NCBI GenBank assembly: GCA_019359835.1
Contig: CM033323.1
Location: forward strand, 15,170,501 to 15,234,500
Direction: 5' to 3'
Source: Pharus latifolius
Lineage: Eukaryota; Streptophyta; Magnoliopsida; Poales; Poaceae
DNA: 64,000 nucleotides
The position numbers and the translations under genes are program-made. The notes below the pieces were generated by a model that was not told where the DNA came from, ran no database searches, and was given only the letters and a program-made list of their open reading frames with translations. Of the stretch, positions 22,220 to 34,423 are shown one piece after another; the stretch's first letter is position 1, and each line of letters begins with the position of its first letter.

Positions 22220-25200
22220 ATGGACAGGAAATATTGGATGTATGGAATAAAACGTACTACTCTTGAATATTTGGATGGTGTGAATGAGTTTATTAAATTT
22301 GCTGAGCAACAAAAGGAGAGGAAGGGAGAGAAAAATATGCTCTGTCCTTGTACAGATTGTATGAATTTGAAAAGGTTTAGTAACTCTGATCAAATTAAGA
22401 GTCATTTGATTCGTCGTGGTTTTAACGCGCGATACACCCGTTGGATATGGCATGGCGAAGATCTTGAGGAAACAAGCACCACTACTACCAATCAGCACGA
22501 CTCGGATGTGGATTGCAATAATATCGATGATCATCCCAATTTTGGTAATGTTCATTACGATGTGCACGTAGATGATGATGATGACAATCTAGATGAGATG
22601 TTACGTGATGTAGAGGAAGATTACAACGAAAATGACTTCTGTGAATTTGAGAAACTGATTGCTGACTCTGAGAAGCCTCTGTTCTCTGGATGTGCAACAT
22701 TTACAAAACTGTCTTCTGTGCTGAGATTATATAACTTGAAGGCAGGAAACGGTTGGAGTGATAAGAGTTTCACGGCACTATTATATCTTCTAGCGGACAT
22801 GCTTCCAGAGGGAAATGAGTTGCCAAGATCTACTTACCAAGCCAAAAAACTGTTGTGTCCGTTGGGAATGGAAATCGAAAGAATACACGCATGCCCAAAT
22901 GATTGTGTGTTGTACCGTAACGAGTACTCCAGTTTGCATGTTTGTCCAAGATGCGGCGCATCGAGGTATACGCGTAGGGACCGGATTGACAGTGAACGTC
23001 ACGAGGTAAGGAAAGGGCCCCCGGCAAAAACTGTGTGGTACTTGCCTGTGATACCTAGATTGAAGCGGCTGTTTGCAAATCCGAAAGTCGCGAAGCACTT
23101 GCGTTGGCATGCTGAAGCCCGGAAACAAGACGGAAAACTGAGACACCCAGCTGATTCTATTCAATGGAGAAACATCGACAGAACATTTGCTGAGTTCGGC
23201 GGCGAACTTAGGAATGTAAGGTTCGGGCTGAGTACAGATGGTACGAACCCACATGGTAATATGAGCAGCCGGCACAGCACTTGGCCGGTTCTTTTATGCA
23301 TCTACAATCTTCCTCCTTGGTTATGCATGAAGCGCAAGTACATCATGATGGCGTTACTAATCTCAGGACCCAGACAACCCAGAAATGATATTGACGTGTT
23401 TCTAGCGCCTTTAATCGAGGACTTACAGAAATTGTGGAGCGAGGGTGTGCAGGTGTGGGATGCATACAAGAAAGAGAATTTCATCTTGCGGGCCCTGATA
23501 TTTTGCACCATAAATGATTTTCCTGCCTACGGCAATTTGTCGGGGTATAGTACGAAAGGAGCCAAGACTTGCCCTATTTGCCTAGATGAAACTGAGAGCA
23601 TGTGGCTGCGAAACTGCCGGAAAACAGTGTACATGGGTCACCGCAGGTTTCTTCCGGTGCATCACACGTACCGTAAGAAGAGGAAATCATTTAACGGGAA
23701 GCCTGAGAAGGGATCAGCTCCAGTGTTTCTGACCGGTAAGGAGATTTACTCACGCGTGAACGACATCAAAGTTGAGTTCGGTAAGCATTCTAAACCTCGA
23801 GAAAAAAATGTTTGGAAGAAGAGATCGATTCTCTGGGATCTACCGTACTGGGAGCACTTACAAGTTCGACATTGCATTGACGTCATGCATGTAGAGAAAA
23901 ATGTCTGTGACAGTTTGATTGGTTTGTTGTTGAACATTCCGGGAAAGACAAAGGATGGTGTGAAAGCTCGTCGTGACATGGTGGAAATGGGGATAAGGAC
24001 TGAGCTTGCATCTTTAGAGAATGGAAAGCGTACATACCTCCCCCCGGCCTGCTACACATTGTCCAAGAGCGAAAAAACAGAACTCTGTCGGTGCCTGCAC
24101 GGTGTTAAAGTTCCATGTGGGTACTCCGCGAACTTGAAAAAACTTGTGTCTATGAAGGACCTAAGACTGGTTGGCATGAAGTCCCACGACTGTCATGTCT
24201 TGATGTCACAGATGCTTCCCATTGCTATCAGAGGCATTCTCCCAGTTAAAGTCAGAGAGACAATCACAAACCTATGTTATTTCTTCAACGCAATATCTTG
24301 CAAGGTAAGTACGTGCACTCGTACTATAAGTTCACTACCTCCATTTGTGGAGCTTAATTAGAAGATTTTTCTGATATGAATATTTGGCGCAACTGTGTCC
24401 TCGTAGGTAATTGATCCCGATGGACTGAACGCTTTGCAACGCGACGTAGTTACAACTCTTTGTCAGCTCGAGATGTATTTCCCTCCATCCTTTTTTGATG
24501 TTATGGTCCATCTGATTGTTCACCTTATCAGAGAAATTAAGTTTTGTGGACCTGTGTGCCTGCGCTACATGTATCCATTTGAGAGATTTATGGGTGTATT
24601 GAAGGGATACGTAAGGACTCGTCGTCGACTCGAGGGGAGTATCATGGAAGGTTATGCCGCCGAGGAGGTGATTGAATTTTGCACAGATTATATGGCCGGG
24701 GTTGACCCAATTGGTGTTCCTAGGTCCCGACACGAGGGTAGGCTTGAGGGAATTGGAACGATTGGATTCAAAGCTATCGTCCCCGCTCGTGATGTGTACG
24801 CAAAATCACATTTTTGGGTCTTACAACACATGACGGAGGTCGAGCCATACATACACGAGCACAAGGTAATGTTACGGTCACAGAATCCTTCGAAGTCAGA
24901 CGTTTGGGTAAGCAGAGAACATAACAGGAAATTTGCTGAGTGGATCCAAGAAAGAGTCACGCGAGCTGCCGAGGGCTCCGTAAGTGAAACTGTGACATGG
25001 TTGGCTAGAGGCCCAAGATTCACTGTAGGGACTTGGCAGGGGTACGACATCAATGGGTATTCATTTTACACAAGAGCTCAAGACGCCAAGAGTAGCACGC
25101 AATGTAGCGGAGTGACACTGTTTGCTATTTCCGAGGATGCCAGGTCAGTAAGGGCGCTGAACTCATATTACGGTGTTATTGACGAAATATGGGAGCTCGA

Positions 25201-25285
25201 TTACGGATTACTTAAGATTCCCCTGTTTCGATACCATAGCGAAACTGAGGGAGGTCGCAGGCCTTCTCGACGGGGTAGTAGTTGA
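22220..25285 (+). CDS. CACTA transposase, TNP2-like
   Basis: Two exons, 22220-24304 (695 codons) and 24407-25285, joined at AAG|GT...AG in phase 0, giving 987 residues. The N-terminal about 80 residues form a transposase-associated domain with C-P-C-x2-C (LCPCTDC) and a WIWHGE ending. An acidic linker (roughly 90-165) follows. The Transposase_21 core has LLPE-like ADMLPEGNELP, CPNDCVLYR, CPRCGASRY, WYLPVIPRLKRLFA, LSTDGTNPHG (near residue 340), FPAYGNLSGY, CPICLDE, and DVMHVEKNVCDSL (near 553). Exon 2 has YPFERFMGVLK, SFYTRAQD and YYGVIDEIWELDY. After that TNP2 proteins usually continue for roughly another hundred residues (DUF4216); here the frame diverges and stops at 25285, so the C-terminus appears lost. 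It would act on the CACTA ends in the nucleus. The core frame is uninterrupted. Confidence 0.93.
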
Positions 25286-25392
25286 TCCTAGGGACAACTT
25301 GTCGCTAGAGGAGTCCTGCGTCCTGGCTGCAAGTCTAACTGACTCTATTCTACATGCAGCCAGGCTAAGGCCACCCCTTGACCTAGCATTTT
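25230..25392 (+). other. Coding-like stretch of unknown origin after the transposase
   Basis: In a frame different from the transposase, 25230-25392 reads LREVAGLLDGVVVDPRDNLS followed by leucine- and alanine-rich residues ending RPPLDLAFW, with GC-richer codons. It overlaps the odd last residues of the transposase frame and ends at low-complexity T-rich DNA. It may be captured host sequence or the remains of a C-terminal exon after a frameshift. I do not recognise the protein. Confidence 0.35.
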
Positions 25393-25549
25393 GGGTTTTA
25401 TTTTTTTTTGTAAGTGATAAAACAACAATGAATGAACAATTTCTTTTTATGTCAATTTTCCAATTTTCCGGCTATCTTCCCTCTTTCTTTAACATTCTGC
25501 AGCTTTCAACCACGGTCTGTTTGATGTTAAATTGTGTACCTTTTCATTA

Positions 25550-25930
25550 CTCTAACGGTATTTTGTTGTTTTTACCGATAGAAAAAGGGCACACAAATCT
25601 CAAGCACTTAATCAAAAAAAATTTCTGGGGAAAATTGGGCTCACTGGATTTTTTTGTTTATACCGATAGAAAAGGGCACCTTTTCATTACTCTCACGGTA
25701 TTTTGTTGTTTTTACCGATAGAAAAATGGCACCCAATCTCAAGCACTTCAAAAAAAATTTCTGTGGAAAATTGGTCTCATGGGATTTTATTGTTTATACC
25801 GATAGAAAAATGCATCCACTAATTCAAATATTTTTCCGGGAAATTTACTTTTTCTATCGGTATTATTTTGTTGTTTCGATAGAAAATTACATAAGTCTAT
25901 CGGTATCATTTTTGTTATACCGATAGAAAA
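25550..25930. repeat. Internal CACTA motif array between the two genes
   Basis: Repeated TTTACCGATAGAAAAA and TCTATCGGTA units within near-tandem blocks: the CATTACTCTAACGGTATTTT block at about 25546 recurs at about 25682. It precedes a leader-like C-rich stretch at 25960-26190 and the second gene, which suggests a promoter role. Isolated pairs recur at 26475-26510, 26880-26912 and 26942-26978 in the leader region. Confidence 0.85.
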
Positions 25931-27138
25931 GTTCCTCCGCTACTTTATTACTCGTACACGGCCCTTTAGTTTCCCTCCACTCGAACAGTTCCACCTTAGA
26001 GCACTGCGTCTCTTCGAGAGCGAAGAAAACCCCAACCTCCGCCGTGAGCACTCACTTCCTCTCTCCCACACGACGATCGCCGGCTGGACACTGGTTCGTC
26101 ACTGGCACCGGTTCTTATTTTCGTTTTTCGCCCGCCGCTGCTGCATTCTACACCGCCTCTCCATCACCAGAACTGATCGCCGCCGTAAATACCCTAATTC
26201 GTCGTTCTATTTCCAGCATCTTCTTTATTTGATCCTAGTGTTTTGCACGTACTAATTCTTCGAGTTTTGCAATTACACTAGGGTTCCCTATTGTGTTGGC
26301 TTATGTACATTCCGCAGGCAATGTTGATTTTAATTAGGGTTTACATAATATGTTCCAGTGCTGTAATGAACCTGTTTTGAGATTTTAACTTCTCTATACT
26401 GCTGTATGTGTGATCAATTGTATCCAACTGCCATGTAATGCAGATTATATATTGGAGGTGTTCTTACACATATTCTATCGGCAGCTCATGTGTTTACCGA
26501 TAGAAAATATTTCTGCACAAGTAGTAAAACTTAATTTGGATCTGGAAGGACATGAGCCATGCAATGTACTAGTTTGGTTGGAAATTTTTACTCACTTCGT
26601 ATGAATATATGCAATGTGGATGGGTCTTCGATGTATATGTTTCAAATGCCTATATACATGACTTTTCCCAACCTAATAGCTGTGAAGTCCTGATGACTCA
26701 CATACAGGCTAGGCTAAAGATTATGCACAGTGGCACTTAGATGCTTGTGTGCATATTTACGTGTGAAATAATAATGCTGGCCCATGAATATTAGTGTAGC
26801 AAATCATCGAGAATGTTATGTGATGACAGTGAATGGTGGCTTGTCAACAAAATTCCATATGTAGAGAACATTGTTATGTTCTATCGGTATCTCACGTTTT
26901 TGCCGATAGAAAAATTGTCTTCTGTGGAGGTAATTGTTATGGTCTATCGGCAGCTCATGTGTTTACCGATAGAAAATATTTCTGAAGAGTTCAGTAAGTA
27001 ATTTATGCATGTCTTTCTTTTTGTATTATTTTCCATTTTGCCGCCCTAGTTAGTCTCCAGTCCTGGACTGAGTTATGGAACTCCAAGGCGAATTAATTGC
27101 CATATATATGGTTTGTTGAAGGTTTTGTAGGGGAAGAC

Positions 27139-30100
27139 ATGTCGTCGTCTTCATCGGATGGTACTAGTGGTTCGGCTAGGGCCAACCCCATCGTAACTAC
27201 TGAAGATGGGGCTGTTACATCCCAGCGCAAGAGGGTGGGGCGAGGCGCGACGACGTTGGGGCGTTTGGCCAAACGCACGGATCTTTCTTGTGAGTTCAAC
27301 CAATTTGGGAGGCTGATTGGAAAGAATGCTGGGAGGTACGCGGCCTACGTTGGGCTGTTGGCGAAAGAAAGGGTGAAGATCACCGTCCAGAGCTGGAAGG
27401 ACGTGACGGCGGACGAAAGGGATAGGTTGTGGGCGGAAGTGAAGGTTAAATGAACTGAAATCGCTGAACTCTTTCGTAATCACGTTCTCTTGGCTTATAC
27501 TAAAGTTTAACTAACTCGTGATTAATTGTATGCATTTTTCGGAAACAGGCTAAGTGGAACATCCCCGACGATACACCTAGGACTGCCTGCTTGAAGGACA
27601 TAAACGGAACATGGAAAACCTTTAAGAGCTGGCTCGTCAGTAACTTCCTAGCTGCGGGGAAATCTCCTTGCGAGAAGTACCCCTTCATAACGGAGGAGGT
27701 ATGGGAGGAATTCACTAAGCAGAAGGGGACTGAGGAGTTCAAGGCCCTTAGCGAGAAGAATAGGGCGATCCAGAAGAGGAACAACCACCCGCATCAGCTC
27801 GGATCCCGGGGCTATGCGGGGAAGGAGGAACAGTGGAAGAAGGAAGACGAACAAAATCCTGTCATCGACACCCCTGAGTTGCCGCTCTCCGAGATCCGGG
27901 ATGAGAGGTGCAAGCGATGGTGGAGGGGGAGGGGGTCCATGTCGTCCACGGGGTCTGTGCAGTTCGCAACCCCTGGGGACGCCGACGTTGTGAGGCGAAT
28001 GGTAAGTTGGCTAACCTCGTAAACTGTGTGCGCACAAGTGTATATAAGGCAATTTGTCTCACAAGGTACCTTCAAATGTAACAGATCTCTTTTGAGAAGG
28101 AGGCAGCGGAGGGATTGTTTACCCCGCAGAGGGAGAACGACATCCTCACCCGGGCTCTAGGAAATAAGGAGCATCCCGGGCGGACACGGGCCGTGGGAGC
28201 CATTGTGTTGTGGAAGGCCGGTTTCGTAGATCCGGCTCCACCGAGGAAGAAGGCCCGCACCTGGAAGGAAAAGGAAGCTGACCTCTCCGATAAGATATGG
28301 GCTGAGGTACGGGAGGAGATACGGGCGGAGATGCGGGCTGAGATACGGGCTGAGGTACAGTCTGAGGTGCAGACCGAGGTCGCACAAATGAGGGAAGAGT
28401 TTGCACGGTTGAGACAAGCATTGCTGGCCAAGAGTGCAGATGCGGATCCCCAGGACGACGGTACCCCGCGGGGTCGGATAAGCAGTTGCGCTTCGAAGGT
28501 ACTCGCAGATCCAGTGGATCTACTTGAGGTACTGCAAGACTTCATCTGTGCACTTAAGTTGATGCAAGCCTTCATCTGTGCACTTAATTGTTACAAATTT
28601 GCAGGGGCCGGAGGGCTGCATCCTACAGAATCACGTAGGCGCCGGGCAGGAAGTGGTTGGACACGGCTTCGTATATCCGTCTGGGCCGGATGTCCGGGTC
28701 CACTGTGTACCTCTACGGTTGGGTTTCGCAAAGGTACAGGTGGACATGGCCATGCCGGGCTACAACGATTCTCCGTTGCCAGTCCCAACAGAGGAACTGC
28801 AGACACTTGCTGAGGCAGTGGGCTCCTACGTACAGTGGCCCAAGAAGTGTCTTGTAATACAACCGGTAAATCCTACACATTTTAGATTACATCCTACTCA
28901 GTACACTCAACTTGCATAATCTAACATACGTGCTCATTAATTGAAGTGGCCTGCCGCGGGGCTACCAGGGGACTGCGCCCCCAGCTCGGGGCATGAGGGC
29001 CGATCTCGTGCGAACCTGGACACATCAAAGACGGCCTCGACCCCACCCAGCGCATCCACGCCTCCACCTCGGAAGAAAGCCGCCATCACCTCACCCTTGC
29101 CTTCGAAGGTACGCGCTCAATCCTCGGCAAAAGGCAAGGGCGGCAAAGGCAAGGGCAAAGGGCGACAGGGACTGCCGCGGACGTTCACGAACGCGCTCCC
29201 ACTCCTGTCGGAGGCATCTTTGCGGAAATTGGATCGATCAACCAGAGACCTCCACGACTGGTACCTACATCGAGCTCGGCGCAGCCTGAACTTCTTAGTT
29301 CCCTACAGGCCTGGGCAGTTCCACCGTGAGCCCGGGACTATATCCGTGGCACACGAGGATTTGTTCGACCTCTACAACTGGCGGGAGCTCGATATGTCCA
29401 TCATACGGACTGGAGTCCTGTGAGTTTGCTGATGCTATGTATTGCTGTTTTCTAACTCTGTTTGCTAACTCTGCATTAATGTTGCAGTTCATTTGAATAC
29501 TGAGTAACTTTCTGTGAAATTAATATTAATCTCGTCCTTCGCATGCAGGTGCATGTACAGGCTAGCATCGGAGGCTGCGTGTGACAAGGTGGGTTTCCTC
29601 GACCCAGAGAAAATAAGCCTCACGATGCTAGAGCAGGACGCCGCGCACGCTGAGCAGTACATATCCAGCGCGCTGATGGCGCAGCAGGATAGGGACTTCA
29701 TTCTGGTGCCGTACCACCAAAGGTTAGTGCATTTCGTACTAATTTAACTCAATCTTGTTTGTTACACCTGAGATGTACTTTGAGCTAGCGGTCCTCTTTT
29801 ACGTACAATGCAGGGGCCACTGGATCCTCATCGTGATCTGTCCGCCGAGGAACGAGGTGTACTACCTCGATTCGATGCGTGACAGATTATCGATGGAATA
29901 TGTGCTCAAGGGGAATATGGAGGCGTAAGTAACTTATATATTTGATTTATATTTTGACCTCACTAGCTAATGATAATACATTAACTGGCAATACTAACTG
30001 AAATGCAGGGCTTTTGATAAATATGTGTCCGCTGGAGGGAGGCATGCCGCACCGCAGGGCTCCATACTAGCTTGGAAAGAATATGAGGTACTCACGAGAC

Positions 30101-30464
30101 TTTTTGTTTATGCTTAATTAGTTTATGGAAACAATATATAGCTAACATGTCTTCGCATATGCAATTATCTCAGTGCCATCAGCAGCCGCAATCGTGGGAA
30201 TGCTGGTTTTATGTGCTGCGCTACATGTACGACCTAGTGCGGACAAACTTTTCCCGATTCCCCCAGGTAAGCATCGATAGCTAACTCAAATTTCAAAAAT
30301 GGGTGTCAGTTCTAAATTAGGATCGTAGTTAGTTACTCAGTATGCACACATGCTTGCAGATCGCCATGTCGAAAGACCAATATGAAAATGCAAAGATTAT
30401 ATATCTTCGACAAATCTGGGCACAATATGTCATGGAGGAAGTAGCGCCCAACCATCCAGCATGA
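27139..30464 (+). CDS. CACTA second gene: Transposase_24-like region plus Ulp1-like cysteine protease
   Basis: Ten exons fit with GT-AG borders and continuous phase: 27139-27444, 27549-28001, 28085-28498, 28605-28865, 28947-29419, 29549-29722, 29814-29924, 30009-30087, 30174-30266 and 30360-30464, giving 822 residues. Residues about 75-300 resemble the plant Ptta/En/Spm Transposase_24 family (WKTFKSWLVSNFL, VWEEFTKQKGTEEF, DILTRALGNKEHPGRTRAVG). A helical repeat of (A)E(V/I)(R/Q) units, residues about 310-350, is a likely coiled coil. A basic Lys-Gly linker lies near 540. The C-terminal part is a C48/Ulp1-type protease with His696 (GHWIL), Asp713 (YYLDS), Gln761 and Cys767 (QQPQSWECWFYVLRYM). 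The spacing His-17-Asp and Gln-6-Cys equals that of yeast Ulp1. The residue after Cys, usually Gly, is Trp. I chose the ATG at 27139, just after a likely leader acceptor, over one at 27097. Confidence 0.88.
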
Positions 30465-30734
30465 CAATTTTCTCCTTTTCGTGTACTCTGCATAGACTGT
30501 TCATATACATGTGAATAAATATATATGTGTGAATAAATGTCCACATTGGATTGCAATCTGTATTTGTCCATACATATGTGAATAAATGTGAATAACTGCC
30601 TAATGTGTCAATTTGTTCTGTGAATTTACCTTGCATCTGTACTGTATTGTGTATCCAATCTATACTGTATTGCACCTGTACTGTATATGTGAATGCACTG
30701 TATTGTGAATGCAAATAAAGTACTGTATATGTGA

Positions 30735-31542
30735 ATGCTCTATCGGTAAATTCATCAACAACCGAGACTACTGTACTTTTTTCTATCGGTACAATCAAAA
30801 TTAACCGTTAGAAGAGTGTGACCTTTCCTGTCGGTGAACTCATACGTACATATCCGATAGAGTACTAAGCTTTTTTCTATCGGTAATATTGTAATTAACC
30901 GTTAGAATAGTGGTACTTTTCCAACCGCTGACGACGAGTTTTCTATCGGTACACTCATAATATGCCGATAGAATAGTATGATTTTTTCTGTCGGTAATCT
31001 TGTAGTTAACCGTTAGAATAGTGGTACTTTTCCAACCGCTAGCGACGAGTTTTCTATCGGTAAACTTGTAAGATGCCGATAGAATAGTATGATTTTTCCT
31101 ATCGGTAAACTTATAATTAGCCGTTAGAATAGTGGTACTTTTCCAACCGCTGACGACGAGCTTTCTATCGGTACACTCCAAATATACCGATAGAATATTA
31201 TGCTTTTTTCTGTCGGTAAACTTGTAATTAACCGTTAGAATAGTGGTACTTTTCCAACCGCTAACGACGAGTTTTCTATCGGTACACTCCTAATATGCCG
31301 ATAGAATATTATGATTTTTTCTGTCGGTAATCTTGTAATTAACCGTTAGAATAATGGTACTTTCCCTGCCGCTGGACGTAAGACTACGACGGGTTTTCTA
31401 TCGGTAGATTCATAATATGCCGATAGAATAGTGAACTTCTTCTGTCGGTTATTTACCGATAGAAAATGTCCAGTCTTGTTCTATCGTGTCTATCTCTATC
31501 GGTACAAAAACCGATAGTAGAAGGGTGTTTTTTACCGATAGA
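30735..31542. repeat. CACTA right subterminal array with 111-bp tandem units
   Basis: A tandem repeat with exact 111-bp period: GTGGTACTTTTCCAACCGCT starts at 30910, 31021, 31132 and 31243, and a variant at 31354. Each unit holds one TTTCTATCGGTA...GCCGATAGAATA pair and one TTTCTGTCGGTAA...TTAACCGTTAGAATA pair. The last 130 bp before the terminus have denser TATCGGTA/ACCGATAG copies. Confidence 0.92.
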
Positions 31543-31564
31543 AGACTGCATTTCTGTACTAGTG
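31543..31564 (-). repeat. CACTA right terminal inverted repeat
   Basis: Inverted copy of the left terminus, ending ...TTTCTGTACTAGTG at 31564, followed by the TAT target duplication. Confidence 0.95.
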
Positions 31565-31567
31565 TAT

Positions 31568-33012
31568 ATGCCATATTAAAAACTAAATTATAAAGGAAGA
31601 ATACTCGTATAAAGTGGATTGGAGCCATCGATGATGGTGCATGAGGCACAGGGTGATATGATCAGTTCTTTACCCGAATACTTAAGAACTAAATTATTGT
31701 GCCTTACTTCCAGTGGCATGTTACTGTACTAACTATAAGTCTGGTATGAGATGGGCATGACTTAGTAATTTTGTCGAATATTTAACTTAGTTCTCCATGG
31801 ATAGTGAGAGATAGAAATAATGTGATTATGGAATATGGTCCTTCCATTGATTTACTGCTGGACAAAGGGAAGTGACCCTACAGCGGACCAGCATTGAAAA
31901 GAGACCTGGGTATGGGTATAGCCTACTACAACGGCTACGAGTTTTGTTCAATGCATGATAAAATCTTGGCTGGGTAGAGTTAAAATTATTACAAGACATT
32001 GAAAAAAGCATGTGATCTTTGACTCAGTCACATGCAGTATTGTTGCATATAAATGCGCTGATAGTGGCAGTCGAAGTAAATTGTGGGGAAAGTAATATAC
32101 CTCTGCAGAGTGTAAAGAAGGCATTCGAATACTCTGTATCCTCATATCAGAGTTTGTCATGGTCAATGAACTTATCATGTAGTTGGATACAAGTAGTTTT
32201 ATGAATGACATTTTAAACTAAAATATTAGATTCATCTTTGAAAATTAATTACAATGTATACTTCTATCAATGTTAATAAGAGATTAAATTACTGTAACCT
32301 TTACACCATAGTGATAATTTATGAATTAGTTTATTATAAATAGTTTCATGAATCTTTCATCATATTTATCTATTATTAGAATATAAATATATCTTACTAT
32401 AATTGACTTGCTGAGTACCCTGTATTCACCCCCAAAATTTTAATTCATTAGAAGAATACGAAGTTGACTAGGAACCACCATTTGAGGACGAGCCAACTCC
32501 ATTCGAGAGTGATTTTGATCAGTTTTTTTTAAAGTCATGGCTCAATGCTGAGCTCGACTGTGGAAAGAACTGTTGTGCGCGTGTGACATAAATAAGAGTT
32601 AGCCATAATGGTCCCTATTGTAAAATATTATTGTAATATTATATAATTAGTGTTCAGAAGTCATAGTTATGATATATACTTCTCTTTACAATTTTATCCT
32701 GAGAAGTTGTAAGCCATGGAGAACTTGTCCTGACAGACCCTGTAAGGCACCCCTTCACATGGGTCGTAGTCGACAGAGATGGGCCGCACCCAATTTGGTT
32801 GTTGGGGTTCAAGTTCAAAGCCTAATTTTAACCACAGCTTTATTCATTGCAAAAAAATAAGGTGCTTTTCACATCGACGTGGATTAATAAAGTTCTAATT
32901 TTAAGAGAACATTAAGAGAAAATAACTAAATTACTTTCATTCATAAATAACTTGAATATGAGAGAGAATGTTAGTGTGATGCATTAATCATAAATAACAG
33001 AGAGTGGAACAA
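31568..33012. other. Non-coding DNA right of the CACTA element
   Basis: AT-rich. A short coding-like trace at about 32445-32580 (reading EPPFEDEPTPFESDFDQFF in one frame) resembles acidic leader-protein stretches of plant gypsy elements, but it is too short and broken to call. No splice-supported gene is seen. Confidence 0.35.
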
Positions 33013-33015
33013 TAA

Positions 33016-33202
33016 GGTCTTGTTTGGAAGAGTTTTAGTTTAATCTTAAAACTATCAAAAATTTAAACTCTTTCAAACAAAATGTTGTATGAGGGGTTTC
33101 TCAGAGAAGGTTACGCCATTTTGGTCTGAGAAATTTAAGATCTCTTCCCAGCTTATCGGAGAAACCACTTTTGGCTGAAGTTAAGTTTTTCCAAACAGGT
33201 CC
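33016..33202. mobile_element. Tourist-like MITE (PIF/Harbinger)
   Basis: Termini GGTCTTGTTTGGAAGAG and, inverted, GGACCTGTTTGGAAAAAC, flanked by TAA on both sides (33013-33015 and 33203-33205). GG(N)CxTGTTTGG ends and a TWA target duplication are the Tourist hallmark. 187 bp, non-coding. Confidence 0.85.
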
Positions 33203-33205
33203 TAA

Positions 33206-34423
33206 ATAAAAGTAGAATAGAATAGAAAATTAAGATAATAATAAAATTATATATAAATGTCTTATATTTTACAATAAAATTGAAAAAATTTTATGTTTTA
33301 TATTGTGAAATAGAGAGAGATTCATAAAAGCTAATAGATAAAAAATTATTCTTTATCTCTCTTCGGGACTGAATTTTATAGAATTTGCTTTTCCTAGATA
33401 AGCTTCATGATTTGAGGAAGGTAATTTTGTACTTTAGATAACAGACGGGCGGAACACAAAGCAAAAGTGACCTACGTCCTAAAAATTAATGGTGAAGACA
33501 ATCTTTTTAGTAATCAAAAGAGTGTTGGTTTTGTATGTGCATAGCTCAAATTTTTTTAATTTTAATCATTAATATATTTATAAATATTTAAATTGATTAT
33601 AAAAATTTATATAAATATATTTGTCGTAAAAATTAATTTTATAATTTTATAATTATATAATTTTTTACTAATATATTATAGTACAAAATAGTAGTCAAAA
33701 TTGTATATTAAAGTGCATGTAGTAAAAGAAGTACTATTCTTTGACCGGGAAAGTAGCATAGGAGTATTTAGTCGTGGTGGGGTTCTGAAAAAAATAAGCG
33801 AGTTGGGGTTGGTGAGGGCTCACTTGCGTGCAATTGTCTTTTAAAGTTAAGTTTTGGCTTGGAATATGGGGTGTTGAAGCACTAATGATAGGTTATTTCC
33901 CACATGCTTAAGCGCACTAATGGTTGTCAATAAAGCTTTTGTTGAGAAAAAGAACACAAAGTAAAACATTAAAAAGGAGACATGCTAATGCTATGACCTA
34001 TGAAAACGAATTTTATAAATTTGGTGTCAAGTAAGAACTATAAGACTTATTTTTTTATCTATTAGATTCTATAATTGTGTGGTTGAGATGTATTCGTGAT
34101 TTATATCAGATCAGATAGTGATCTATATCAGGTAGTTGTGTTTAGATTTTAACTATATATATCATATGATTTAATAATCAAGAAGTGAGTCATATATTTT
34201 TATAAGACTAATTATTATAAAAAGTTTTTTTTCCGCAACCTATATATAAGGAAAAGTTGTCCATTTTCAAAAAAATCTAGAGAACTATGTATTTTGAAAT
34301 CGGACAAGTTAGTTATGTCTTAAAAACTAGTATAAATTTCTTCATGCACATGGGTGGTTTTGTGGCCTCCACAATAAAGCCCCAAAGGTTTACCATGTTC
34401 TCACTGTGTCCTTACACAGGATA
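33206..34423. other. AT-rich non-coding DNA
   Basis: Long A/T-rich stretches (33200-33720) and no domain-bearing ORF. The 65-codon ORF at 34287-34484 overlaps the diverged duplication that begins at 34424 and has no recognisable motif. Confidence 0.4.

Larger units (their letters stand above)
19283..31564 (+). mobile_element. Complete CACTA (En/Spm-type) DNA transposon, 12.3 kb
   Basis: The left end begins CACTAGTACAGAAATGCAGT and the right end is its inverted complement; at least 22 bp are identical. A 3-bp target duplication TAT lies at 19280-19282 and 31565-31567, as expected for CACTA elements. Inside are a TNP2-type transposase gene, a ten-exon second gene with Transposase_24 and Ulp1-like domains, and a relic of that second gene near the left end. 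Arrays of the motif TATCGGTAA / TTACCGATA occur at both ends and at two internal places, the expected kind of site for the element's DNA-binding protein. It lies in the proposed FUT intron 1. Both termini are intact, but the transposase C-terminus looks truncated, so autonomy is uncertain. Confidence 0.95.

Noticed and set aside
28072..28575. Minus-strand 167-codon ORF within the CACTA second gene
   Set aside because: Shadow of the repetitive (A)EVR/EIR coiled-coil exon on the plus strand, which has phase-matched splice sites.
19315..31542. Regularly spaced short repeats resembling a CRISPR array
   Set aside because: Motifs occur in both orientations, with irregular spacing and within a CACTA element; this is a plant genome.
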